Assembly: GCA_950072225.1 (NCBI GenBank)
Contig: CATMOP010000089.1
Location: forward strand, 1 to 7,605
Direction: 5' to 3'
Source: an uncultured Nitrospina sp.
Lineage (GTDB): Bacteria; Nitrospinota; Nitrospinia; Nitrospinales; VA-1
DNA length: 7,605 nucleotides
Part shown: in pieces, positions 1 to 5,743 of the stretch
Layout: each line of letters opens with the position of its first letter
How positions within the stretch are numbered: position 1 is the stretch's first letter
Notes under the pieces: generated by a model
The model's database searches: none
Told to the model about the DNA's origin: nothing
What the model saw: only the letters and a program-made list of their open reading frames with translations
Made by a program: the position numbers and the translations under genes

Positions 1-634
1 CAATTTTTTCATTCTCTCCAAACTGGCCATAAAGATAAAATCCAACCAAGGTAGGAAAGACAATAGCCGAATTACCGAAAGGTTCAAATACATCCGACAA
101 GTCATCGGTGGTAGAGCTTCGGTTATCTTTAAATTCATCATTGATTTCATCATCCAGGACATATAATATTCCGGTGGTACCTGCCACAATTGATGCGGTA
201 GCCCAGCCAGAACTGTTCCAACGCCAAGGAGATGGCAGAGCATATTCTATATCGGATAAAATATCTTTAAAATAATTTTTATCCAATTTCATTTTTCCGC
301 GCTGACTCAACCTCTTCTTTTTATTTCTATGGATTGAAGAATATTTTTTTTTCCTAGCCAGGCGCGGCTCTTCTTTAAAGCCTTTACTCTCGAAATTAAA
401 CTCGCCCCCTCTGCCGAAAAATAATTCCGTAGAAAAAAAATCCGGGCGGAGAGTCTCCGCTGGTAACAAGCCTTGATTTATCTCAGCGCTCAAGGGTGTA
501 GGGAGACTTGGCAAGTTATGGCTTTCTGCAATTGCATGGGGTATGTCCACCAAGGCGGGAGAAACCATAAGGCAGAGCCCCAAAACAGCAAAATTCACCC
601 AGCGGAATTTTAGGGAACTGCCAGAATTCATCAT
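1..634 (-). CDS. Exported PAP2-like phosphatase, N-terminal part (cut by window edge)
   Basis: An open frame of 211 complete codons starts at ATG 634 (a second ATG is at 631) and runs off the left edge. Residues 1-36 look like a signal peptide: basic RW near residue 11, a hydrophobic core at about 14-28, then HAIA. A hydrophilic linker follows with a striking Lys/Arg-rich stretch (about 91-119). From about 134 the pattern resembles PAP2-superfamily proteins: SPWRWNSSGW, a membrane segment (about 145-160), LDDEINDEFKDNRSSTTDD, then FEPFGN and another hydrophobic segment (189-203). The catalytic PAP2 motifs (KX6RP, PSGH, SRX5HX3D) would lie beyond the window, so activity cannot be judged. Family members dephosphorylate lipid or isoprenoid phosphates at the membrane. 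The RBS is weak; a TATAAA lies about 11 bases upstream of the ATG. The family call rests on remembered pattern. The frame is uninterrupted despite two poly-A runs (8-9 A). Confidence 0.6.
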   Translation of the reverse strand, partial: MMNSGSSLKFRWVNFAVLGLCLMVSPALVDIPHAIAESHNLPSLPTPLSAEINQGLLPAETLRPDFFSTELFFGRGGEFNFESKGFKEEPRLARKKKYSSIHRNKKKRLSQRGKMKLDKNYFKDILSDIEYALPSPWRWNSSGWATASIVAGTTGILYVLDDEINDEFKDNRSSTTDDLSDVFEPFGNSAIVFPTLVGFYLYGQFGENEKI

Positions 635-926
635 GGTTTTTTGACTTTTATAGCACGCTCAAGAATTTGAAAAAAGGAAAGCGGAGATCTAATGCCACTT
701 ATTGCGTATTTTGTGCCTCATATACCGTTTACGGCTTATTAACCCTTGAAATTAAGGACTTTTTCGGCTAATTGCCCAAAGATTCCTCTTGTCATGGAAA
801 ATACTGCGTCTTATTGTCAGGACTAGTAGGCGGGCAGGAAATTTTTTAAAGGGAAGGCTGAAAAACTTTGATTTGCAGGGACTAATTCACTAAATGCGGC
901 AAGACATAATGGAAGTTTGGCTTTTC
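635..926. other. Non-coding stretch between divergent genes
   Basis: This A/T-rich gap separates the PAP2-like gene (leftward) from the small membrane protein (rightward). It holds no convincing open frame, tRNA, riboswitch or strong hairpin. Promoters for both divergent genes should lie here. The best signal is the GCCGATAA just past its right end. Confidence 0.5.
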
Positions 927-934
927 GCCGATAA
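911..934 (+). promoter_or_regulatory. Possible sigma-28-type promoter with non-standard spacing
   Basis: GCCGATAA at 927-934 is an exact copy of the FliA -10 element. GGAAGTTT at 911-918 resembles the -35 element (TAAAGTTT) but is 8 bases away instead of about 11. At the correct spacing there is no -35 match. A start near 942 would leave a short leader before the RBS at 964. The same -10 octamer occurs in the much better promoter at 6477-6503. Confidence 0.3.
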
Positions 935-963
935 ACCAAGAGAAAATAACAATGCACCTATTC

Positions 964-970
964 AAGGAGG
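964..970 (+). promoter_or_regulatory. Strong Shine-Dalgarno that fixes a GTG start
   Basis: AAGGAGG lies 5 bases before GTG 976. It falls inside the longer frame that opens at ATG 952, whose own upstream region has no comparable site. This argues that translation begins at the GTG. Confidence 0.7.
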
Positions 971-975
971 AAAAC

Positions 976-1152
976 GTGCAAACCACCTACCCAAAAAGAA
1001 AACCGACTAAACCTGCTTCTCATTATGTCTTATCGTTCACCTTGTTGGCAATAATGGTGTTGCTCATCAACGCCATGTTCAGCATGGCGCTCCCGGATCC
1101 TCTGGGAGAAAAAATTCAAAGCCATATGGCAAAATTTCAACCCACCCCTTAG
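976..1152 (+). CDS. Small single-pass membrane protein, 58 aa, unrecognised
   Basis: The start is chosen at GTG because of the strong AAGGAGG at 964-970; ATG 952 in the same frame would give 66 aa. The N-terminus is basic (K7, R8, K9, K12). One hydrophobic helix covers about residues 17-39, with an N32 inside it, followed by PDPLGEK and a short polar tail ending QPTP. By the positive-inside rule the N-terminus should face the cytoplasm and the tail the periplasm. It ends in TAG. No family is recognised. It stands alone, convergent with rnpB, and may share flagellar-sigma control with the YjfB-like gene if the GCCGATAA at 927 is functional. The RBS, membrane helix and plausible upstream promoter make it a likely real gene. 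Confidence 0.55.
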   Translation: MQTTYPKRKPTKPASHYVLSFTLLAIMVLLINAMFSMALPDPLGEKIQSHMAKFQPTP

Positions 1153-1172
1153 CAGAGGAGGAAACCGGGCCA

Positions 1173-1211
1173 TACCCCTTCAGGGCATGAAGTTTAATGA
1201 AAAATACCACG
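1173..1211. repeat. 39-bp direct repeat, copy 1
   Basis: This segment matches 1285-1323 at 32 of 39 positions with no gaps; most differences are transitions. It begins TACCCCTTC and ends CACG, with a GAAAAATA block inside. It lies 20 bases after the stop of the small membrane protein. The start-to-start distance of the two copies is 112 bp. Confidence 0.65.
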
Positions 1212-1284
1212 CGCCCGGTGGGAAAAGGCTCCACGCCTCCGGCGGTCGCGTATCTTCATAAGTCAGATAAAGCGATTGCAATGG

Positions 1285-1323
1285 TACCCCTTCGGGGCAC
1301 GAAGGCTGAGGAAAAATATCACG
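1285..1323. repeat. 39-bp direct repeat, copy 2
   Basis: This is the partner of 1173-1211. It contains CCCCTTCGGGG, a small hairpin with a UUCG-type loop on the plus strand. Its right end supplies the T-rich stretch that follows the probable rnpB terminator stem on the minus strand. It may be part of a bidirectional termination region between rnpB and the small convergent gene. Confidence 0.65.
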
Positions 1324-1344
1324 GTCCAGCCTCATGCTGGCGCC
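1312..1344 (-). terminator. Probable rnpB terminator
   Basis: Six bases after the rnpB P1 helix the minus strand carries CCAGC-ATGAG-GCTGG (1326-1340), with outer GG/CC pairs across a mismatch. A few bases later comes ATATTTTT (1312-1319). The T run is 7-10 bases from the stem, so this is an imperfect intrinsic terminator. Confidence 0.4.
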
Positions 1345-1349
1345 GAATA

Positions 1350-1727
1350 GCCGAAGTAAACCATAAGCCGGGTTTTGTACTTCATGAAACATGAAGCGGT
1401 GACCATCAATCTAGGCCTGCTGTTGCCAGCAGGCTCAAGCAATCAACCCGAAAGTATCGGACGGGCCGTCCTCAAGCACTTTCCTATTTGATCTTGCTCC
1501 GGATAGGGTTTACCAAGCTACCGCTGTCACCAGCGGTACTGGTGAGCTCTTACCTCGCCTTTTCACCTTTGCCGCCGACACGAGGCCGGGTAGGCTGTGT
1601 ATTTTCTGTGGCACTTTCCTTAAGGTCGCCCTCACTCCGCGTTACGGAGTATCCTGCCCTGTGGAGCCCGGACTTTCCTCTCTCCCGGCCATAAAGCCGA
1701 AACAGCGGTCACCCGGTTTACTTCGGC
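1350..1727 (-). ncRNA. rnpB: RNase P RNA, bacterial class A
   Basis: This is the catalytic RNA of RNase P, which removes the 5' leader from tRNA precursors. Read on the minus strand it shows the hallmark blocks in order: GAGGAAAGTCCGGGCTCC, then CAGGGCAGG, GGTAAGAGCTCACCAG, GGTAAACCCTATCCGGAGCAA and AAATAGGAA, then GACGGCCCGTC, GCTTGAGCC, CCTAGAT and finally ACAAAACCCGGCTTAT. A perfect 13-bp helix P1 pairs 1715-1727 with 1350-1362 and sets both ends. P2 pairs GTGACC (1707-1712) with GGTCAC (1399-1404). The 378-nt length is normal for class A. An extra 7-bp hairpin (1380-1396) sits between P2 and the P4 3' strand. The 5' end overlaps the last 10 bases of the upstream zinc-ribbon gene. An independent promoter, if present, must lie inside that gene; a TATATT stands about 30 bases upstream, but no good -35 accompanies it. 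Confidence 0.95.
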
Positions 1728-2458
1728 GTTGCGGCTTCAGGAACTTCTTCCCAATATAAAAAACGTATGCAATTTGAGCATTGCTGGATGGATTCGCCAA
1801 TTTTAACATCTATAACCATCTGCGGTAAAATCTGCTGGAAACATCCCTGGCAAATATTTCCATTTAGCAAAACCACTGCCCTGCCATCACGGGAGCCCGC
1901 GACTTTTTCATAGCGTTGCATAATCACCCTGTCGAGTTGACCGCTCACATTCTCACGCTTGGCAACCAGCACACCCAGTTCCTGTTTCATCCTATCCAAC
2001 TCGGCATCCTTTTTCGCCTTGTATTCCTGGAAACTGGCATCCTCTTCCTTACATATTTTTTCGATTCCCGGAACTTCCTTCTGCTTTTCTTCAAGGATTT
2101 CCATGATTTCCAGTTCTTTATCTTCCAATCCGGAAACCTTCTCCTTAATAGCTTCCACCTCGGAAAGAATAGCTGTATATTCCCTGTTGGTTTTTACTGC
2201 AGGCAGTTTGGTCTTGGCTTTCGCCATATGGTCATTTTCTCCCTGCACCTCCAATTCAATATCCTTACGTTTTTTTTGTAACGCGTCCAATTCTGCTTTA
2301 GCGTTTGAAAGGATTTTCTCCTTCTCTTTCAACTCCGCGCACCTGGCATCAATCTGAAGAGGAATATCAGCAAGAAGCTTTCTATCTTCTGCAATTTCAT
2401 CATCCAGACTCTGTAGGATGATCAATTGCTGAAGCTGAAGTTTGGGGGAAATACTCAT
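1718..2458 (-). CDS. Coiled-coil and C4 zinc-ribbon protein (COG1579 / zf-RING_7 type)
   Basis: A 246-residue cytoplasmic protein. Residues from about 8 to 180 are rich in E, K, L and A with heptad character, giving a long helical hairpin or coiled coil. The C-terminal zinc ribbon has C203-Q-G-C206 and C227-S-N-C230, all four ligands intact, between GNI and IRFLYW. This arrangement is typical of the C4-type zinc-ribbon family, which is widespread and of unsettled function, often suggested to bind nucleic acid. Neighbourhood with rnpB is known for this family in other bacteria. ATG 2458 is preceded by GAGAG about 6 bases upstream. The stop codon TAA (1718-1720) lies within the first helix of rnpB, so both are probably on one primary transcript or rnpB starts inside this gene. 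A leader with C and G runs and a candidate promoter lie upstream. Confidence 0.85.
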   Translation of the reverse strand: MSISPKLQLQQLIILQSLDDEIAEDRKLLADIPLQIDARCAELKEKEKILSNAKAELDALQKKRKDIELEVQGENDHMAKAKTKLPAVKTNREYTAILSEVEAIKEKVSGLEDKELEIMEILEEKQKEVPGIEKICKEEDASFQEYKAKKDAELDRMKQELGVLVAKRENVSGQLDRVIMQRYEKVAGSRDGRAVVLLNGNICQGCFQQILPQMVIDVKIGESIQQCSNCIRFLYWEEVPEAATPK

Positions 2459-2500
2459 ATTTGACTCTCAATGTATCAAAATAGAAGGGGTAAAAAGCAA

Positions 2501-2530
2501 CCCCCTCAATCCCCCTTATCAGGGGGAGGT
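2501..2530 (-). promoter_or_regulatory. G/C-run hairpin in the leader of the zinc-ribbon gene
   Basis: On the minus strand CCCCC (2522-2526) can pair with GGGGG at 2511-2515 (loop TGATAA) or with GGGGG at 2501-2505. The second G run is followed by TTGCTTTTTACCCC, where the last CCCC (2487-2490) could also pair with a G run. This is either a small dispersed hairpin repeat of a common type or a leader with alternative folds. It lies about 40-70 bases before the ATG at 2458. Confidence 0.45.
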
Positions 2531-2550
2531 TAAACATTCCCTGCGGGTGA

Positions 2551-2580
2551 AATGTAGCACGGGCTCTAAGAAGATTGCAA
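2551..2580 (-). promoter_or_regulatory. Candidate promoter of the zinc-ribbon gene
   Basis: TTGCAA (2575-2580) and TACATT (2551-2556) are separated by 18 bases, and TG occurs at the extended -10 position. Each hexamer matches the sigma-70 consensus at 4 of 6 positions. The placement downstream of repeat copy A and upstream of the leader hairpin is sensible, but the match is weak. Confidence 0.3.
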
Positions 2581-2584
2581 ATGA

Positions 2585-2598
2585 TTCCCCCAAGGGAA
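2585..2598. repeat. Flanking hairpin 2 of module copy A
   Basis: TTCCC-CCAA-GGGAA forms a 5-bp hairpin that abuts the distal end of the 61-bp core at 2599. Copy B has a 5-bp hairpin of different sequence in the same place (5644-5657). Confidence 0.4.
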
Positions 2599-2659
2599 GG
2601 CAATAGTAAGGGCTAGTTGAGCCGAGACAACTTTTTGCTAGCTAAAAAAAGTTATTGCA
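2599..2659 (-). repeat. 61-bp dispersed palindromic element, copy A
   Basis: This copy matches 5660-5720 (copy B) at 49 of 61 positions without gaps. The ends are inverted repeats (GCAATA/TATTGC). The centre, read on the minus strand, is GTTG-TCTCGGCT-CAAC. It lies downstream of secF and in secF sense. The T-rich stretch after GCAATAAC (ACTTTTTTTAG) could act as the U tract of a terminator together with the hairpin at 2664-2693. Confidence 0.8.
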
Positions 2660-2663
2660 GTTT

Positions 2664-2693
2664 GCCACCGGCGGTTCGCCGGCGCCTAGTGGC
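2664..2693 (-). terminator. Hairpin directly after the secF stop codon
   Basis: CCGGCG-AAC-CGCCGG (2668-2682) is a 6-bp G/C stem inside outer GCCA/TGGC pairs. It begins at the base next to the secF TGA (2694-2696). The T run (2643-2649) is 14 bases further on, so intrinsic termination is possible but not classical. Confidence 0.55.
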
Positions 2694-3584
2694 TCAACGT
2701 CGGGAGTCCCAGTACACCAGGAACACGCTGGCGATAAAAATGGACGAATAGGTTCCAACCAGGATACCTACCAGCAGGGCAAAAGAAAAATCATGGATAA
2801 TCTCCCCCCCAAAGAAAAACAGGGCCATAACCACCATCAATGTTGTTCCGGAAGTGAGAATTGTCCGGCTTAATGTCTGGTTAATACTGGCATTGATAGT
2901 TTGAACAAGCGTGTTTTTTCCTCTTCGGCGAATGTTTTCCCGGATGCGGTCAAAAACGACAATGGTATCGTTCAGGGAGTAACCGATAATAGCTAAAAAC
3001 GCGGCAACGATTACCAGGGTAAATTCTTTATCTAAAATCGAAAACGCGCCCAGGGTAACCAGCACATCATGAGCCAGGGCTATGATCGCGGCAATCGCAT
3101 ACTGCAATTCAAACCGCCAGGAAATATAAATCACAATACCAATGACGGCATACAAAATGGAAAGAATGGCTTTTTCTCTCAAGTCACGGCCCACTTTCGG
3201 CCCCACCATTTCGACCCTTTCGACGGTAATATCCTCCTTATTAAACTTTCCACCCAGACTGTTGCGAACCTTGGAACCCACCGCCTCCAGTTTCTCCTCA
3301 GACCGTTGGATGCGGATGAGGATGTCCCGTTTCGATCCGAACTCCTGAATCGTGCTTTCGCCAAGCGCGATGGTCTTCAACCCATCACGAATCACCTCAA
3401 TATCTGGCGGGGTTTTAAATTGCAGCTGAATCAGGGTTCCACCGGCAAAATCAATGCCATACTTCAATCCTCCGGACAGGGCAATAGATCCCAAACCAAT
3501 CAGAATCACCAGTCCCGAAATGGTCATGGTCATTTTGATTTTTCCCATGAAATCGATATTGGTTTCGCTACTTATGATCTTCAT
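2694..3584 (-). CDS. secF: Protein translocase subunit SecF
   Basis: A 296-residue inner-membrane subunit of the SecDF(YajC) complex, which uses the proton gradient to pull exported proteins through SecYEG. Membrane helix 1 spans about 20-38, followed by the family motif YGIDFAGGT (42-50) and a periplasmic domain (about 51-135). Five C-terminal helices follow (about 139-156, 162-182, 188-210, 243-258, 266-290). The signature GYSLNDTIVVFDRIREN (201-217) carries the membrane Asp D206. RTILTSGTTL (240-249) is also typical. The length fits stand-alone SecF proteins. It starts only 4 bases after the secD stop and has no clear Shine-Dalgarno (upstream GAATTT), which suggests translational coupling to secD. 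It is the last gene of the cluster, with a hairpin starting right after its stop. Confidence 0.97.
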   Translation of the reverse strand: MKIISSETNIDFMGKIKMTMTISGLVILIGLGSIALSGGLKYGIDFAGGTLIQLQFKTPPDIEVIRDGLKTIALGESTIQEFGSKRDILIRIQRSEEKLEAVGSKVRNSLGGKFNKEDITVERVEMVGPKVGRDLREKAILSILYAVIGIVIYISWRFELQYAIAAIIALAHDVLVTLGAFSILDKEFTLVIVAAFLAIIGYSLNDTIVVFDRIRENIRRRGKNTLVQTINASINQTLSRTILTSGTTLMVVMALFFFGGEIIHDFSFALLVGILVGTYSSIFIASVFLVYWDSRR

Positions 3585-3588
3585 AAAT

Positions 3589-5145
3589 TCAAATGCTTAA
3601 TTTATCCAGTTTTCTCTGGCTCATGGTTGCGTCAAAAATAGCCCGGCTCACAAAGACAGCGGTAAACATGCTGGCGGCTATTCCTATACATAAAGTAATG
3701 GCAAACCCTTTAATGGGGCCCGTGCCAAACTGGAACAATACCACTGCGGCAATGAAAGTGGTGATATTCGCGTCAACAATGGTACGAAAGGCTTTGGAAA
3801 ACCCCGCATCGATCGCGGCCCTTACCGTTTTGCCAATCCTTACCTCCTCGCGGATTCTCTCAAACACCAGCACGTTGGCATCAATGGCCATTCCTACTGT
3901 GAGAATGATTCCTGCTATTCCCGGCAAGGTCAAAGCTGCGCCAAAATAAGCCAGTGCCCCTGCCAGAATAACAATATTGAGAAACAACGCCGTCACCGCA
4001 ATAACGCCGGACCACTTGTAATAAAAGATAATGAACACTACAACAAGAAGACTGCCATAAATAATGGAGGTGAATCCTTTTTCAATGGAATCTTTCCCCA
4101 AGGAAGGCCCTACAGTCCTGTTTTCGAGAATCACCACCGGCGCGGGAAGCGCACCGGCCCTGAGAACAATGGCCAGGTCTCTTGCTTCTGCGGAATTGAA
4201 CCGTCCCGTGATCTGAGCACGCCCGCCAGGGATTTCATCCTGAATAACCGGAGCCGAGTACACATTGCCATCCAGAACAATAGCCAAACGTTTTTTGATG
4301 TTCTCGCGGGTCACTTGCTGGAAAATCATGGCGCCCACGCTGTTGAAAGTTAAAGAAACATAGGGCTCATTGAAGTCCGAGTCAAACCGCACTTCCGCAC
4401 CGGTCAAAGTTTCGCCGGTCAAAACCGTACGCTTCCTTATAAGTAAGGGTTCCTTAGTAACTGCTCCGGTTTCCTTATCCACCACCCGCTGATACAAAAT
4501 TTCAGAATCTTCGGGAACATTCCCCGAAAGCGCCTGTTCCAGACTATGTTCTTCATCCAACAGTTTGAATTCAAGACGGGCGGTTTTCCCGATCAGGTTT
4601 ATAGCCCGCTCCGGATCTTTTATGCCAGGCAACTGTACTAGAATCCGTCTTTCCCCCTGAACCTGAATGGTTGGCTCTGACACCCCAAACTGATCCACCC
4701 GGTTGCGGATCGTTTCCAATCCCTGGCTCACCGCGTTTTGTTCGATCTGCTCGACATGGTCCGCACTCAACTGATAGACCAGTCCAAGTCCATCAGAATC
4801 CTCACGGGCCAGGCTGAAAAAAGGATAACCATCATCCAGAATCTTTTTCACCGGTGGAAGATCCAATGTATCCACCATACGCACATTTACCTGTCGATCT
4901 TCATAACTGGCTTTGATCCGGTCCAATTCCAAATCATCGTCAAAAATATCCCGCTTGATATCGTCCGCCAACCTCTCCAGGCTTGCTTCCACCGCCTTTT
5001 CGACCTTGACCTCCAGTAAAAGGTGCATCCCTCCCTGCAGGTCAAGCCCCAGGGAAATTTTTTCCTTCAAGGGATACGCCAGTAATACCGAGCCCAATAT
5101 TACAACGAGTATCAAGGGAATTTTCCACTTAAGATCCCTATACAT
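3589..5145 (-). CDS. secD: Protein translocase subunit SecD
   Basis: A 518-residue inner-membrane partner of SecF. Membrane helix 1 (about 9-24) is followed by LGLDLQGGMHL (32-41). The large periplasmic region contains the P1 hallmark GVSEPTIQVQGERRILVQLPGI (about 154-175) and the head/base segment through LRAGALPAPV (328-337). Five helices follow (about 356-376, 380-402, 405-426, 459-475, 480-505). The signature TLPGIAGIILTVGMAIDANVLVFERIREE spans about 406-433; D422 corresponds to the Asp needed for proton-driven function in the family. It is shorter than E. coli SecD (about 615 aa) but normal for many other lineages. The ATG at 5145 has only a distant GAGG (12 bases) upstream. The 110-bp gap from yajC contains a perfect 8-bp hairpin. 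It is co-directional with yajC and secF, so one operon is likely. Confidence 0.97.
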   Translation of the reverse strand: MYRDLKWKIPLILVVILGSVLLAYPLKEKISLGLDLQGGMHLLLEVKVEKAVEASLERLADDIKRDIFDDDLELDRIKASYEDRQVNVRMVDTLDLPPVKKILDDGYPFFSLAREDSDGLGLVYQLSADHVEQIEQNAVSQGLETIRNRVDQFGVSEPTIQVQGERRILVQLPGIKDPERAINLIGKTARLEFKLLDEEHSLEQALSGNVPEDSEILYQRVVDKETGAVTKEPLLIRKRTVLTGETLTGAEVRFDSDFNEPYVSLTFNSVGAMIFQQVTRENIKKRLAIVLDGNVYSAPVIQDEIPGGRAQITGRFNSAEARDLAIVLRAGALPAPVVILENRTVGPSLGKDSIEKGFTSIIYGSLLVVVFIIFYYKWSGVIAVTALFLNIVILAGALAYFGAALTLPGIAGIILTVGMAIDANVLVFERIREEVRIGKTVRAAIDAGFSKAFRTIVDANITTFIAAVVLFQFGTGPIKGFAITLCIGIAASMFTAVFVSRAIFDATMSQRKLDKLSI

Positions 5146-5170
5146 TAAGAGCTCATACCTCGAATGAACG

Positions 5171-5190
5171 ACCCCGCCAGCGGGCGGGGT
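5171..5190 (-). promoter_or_regulatory. Strong hairpin in the yajC-secD gap
   Basis: ACCCCGCC/GGCGGGGT is an 8-bp perfect stem with a 4-base loop, ending 25 bases before the secD start. It is not followed by a T run, so it is not a normal intrinsic terminator. It could act as an mRNA stability or processing element, or limit secD translation. Confidence 0.5.
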
Positions 5191-5255
5191 ATCCTGATAA
5201 AGAATTATTTTAAATAGCGTGGCAAGCCACAGGAAATAAAACCCACTTGTGGTAT

Positions 5256-5567
5256 TTAAACTTTCTTAGTGCCAATGGAAGAACGATTAATTTTAATTCG
5301 AACATTGTCGGCAATCTGCAGCATTATCGTATCTTCTTTCAGTTTCTTAACGGTTCCATGAATGCCGCTCAAGGTCACAACGGTATCGCCCTCTTTTAAT
5401 TCCTCGACCATTTTACGTGCTTCATCCTGTTTTTTCTTTTGCGGACGGATGAGAACAAAGTAGAAGATCATGAACATCATGATCATCGGTGGCAATAACG
5501 CGAGCAACCCGCCCCCGGAGTCCGCTCCATCCGACGGCGGGGCCATGGCAAATGCTAAATCAAGCAT
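5256..5567 (-). CDS. yajC: SecDF accessory protein YajC
   Basis: A 103-residue single-pass inner-membrane protein that associates with SecD and SecF. The N-terminal tail (1-20) is Gly/Pro-rich. One membrane helix covers about 22-40, followed by the hallmark RPQKKKQDE (41-49). A small soluble beta domain with GDTVVTLSGIHGTV (about 60-73) follows, as in the family. Length and order before secD are typical. ATG 5567 has an AGGA about 10 bases upstream. The conserved position at the head of the cluster, with a plausible sigma-70 promoter just upstream, supports a yajC-secD-secF operon. Confidence 0.95.
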   Translation of the reverse strand: MLDLAFAMAPPSDGADSGGGLLALLPPMIMMFMIFYFVLIRPQKKKQDEARKMVEELKEGDTVVTLSGIHGTVKKLKEDTIMLQIADNVRIKINRSSIGTKKV

Positions 5568-5593
5568 GAGTACATTCCTGAAAAGTAAAAAAT

Positions 5594-5642
5594 TTTATAA
5601 TTCAAAGGTTTAGCTTCTATCAAATCCCATCCCGTTTGTCAA
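5594..5642 (-). promoter_or_regulatory. Candidate sigma-70 promoter(s) of the yajC-secD-secF operon
   Basis: On the minus strand TTGATA (5618-5623) and TATAAA (5594-5599) are separated by 18 bases, each matching consensus at 5 of 6 positions. An overlapping alternative uses a perfect TTGACA (5637-5642) with TAGAAG (5614-5619) at 17 bases. The first pair would start transcription about 20 bases before the yajC ATG. Confidence 0.5.
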
Positions 5643-5643
5643 A

Positions 5644-5657
5644 CTCACTACCGTGAG
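5644..5657. repeat. Flanking hairpin 2 of module copy B
   Basis: CTCAC-TACC-GTGAG is a 5-bp hairpin two bases from the 61-bp core. It corresponds in position and size, but not in sequence, to the hairpin at 2585-2598. The TTGACA of a candidate yajC promoter is immediately next to it. Confidence 0.4.
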
Positions 5658-5659
5658 AG

Positions 5660-5720
5660 GGCAATAGCAAAGGCCCGTCAAGCCGAAACAACTCTTTGCT
5701 CGCCAATAAAAGCTATTGCA
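5660..5720 (-). repeat. 61-bp dispersed palindromic element, copy B
   Basis: The best-formed copy: the ends are perfect 8-bp inverted repeats (GCAATAGC/GCTATTGC). The centre in gene sense is GTTG-TTTCGGCT-TGAC, which still pairs as RNA through two G-U pairs. It lies downstream of the exported hypothetical gene and upstream of yajC. It is 49/61 identical to copy A and clearly related to the left part of copy C. Confidence 0.8.
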
Positions 5721-5726
5721 CATTGG

Positions 5727-5743
5727 CCCCACGCCGAGTGGGG
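5727..5743 (-). terminator. Hairpin directly after the stop of the exported hypothetical gene
   Basis: CCCCAC-TCGGC-GTGGGG is a 6-bp stem that begins at the base next to TAA 5744-5746. After six bases comes element copy B, whose CTTTTATT may serve as a weak U tract. Confidence 0.55.

Noticed and set aside
1180..1694. Open frames on both strands across rnpB and its 3' flank
   Set aside because: They overlap a clear RNase P RNA or repeats, and have no RBS and no protein-like composition.
1916..2357. Plus-strand open frames opposite the zinc-ribbon gene
   Set aside because: They are shadows of the coiled-coil coding sequence: Phe/Leu/Ser-rich translations with no start signals.
3069..3949. Plus-strand open frames opposite secF and secD
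   Set aside because: They are antisense shadows of strongly conserved genes, with no RBS or recognisable domains.
5145..5158. Three-codon mini-ORF (ATG AGC TCT TAA) whose stop overlaps the secD ATG
   Set aside because: GAGG is directly against its ATG, too close to act as an RBS. It is probably chance.
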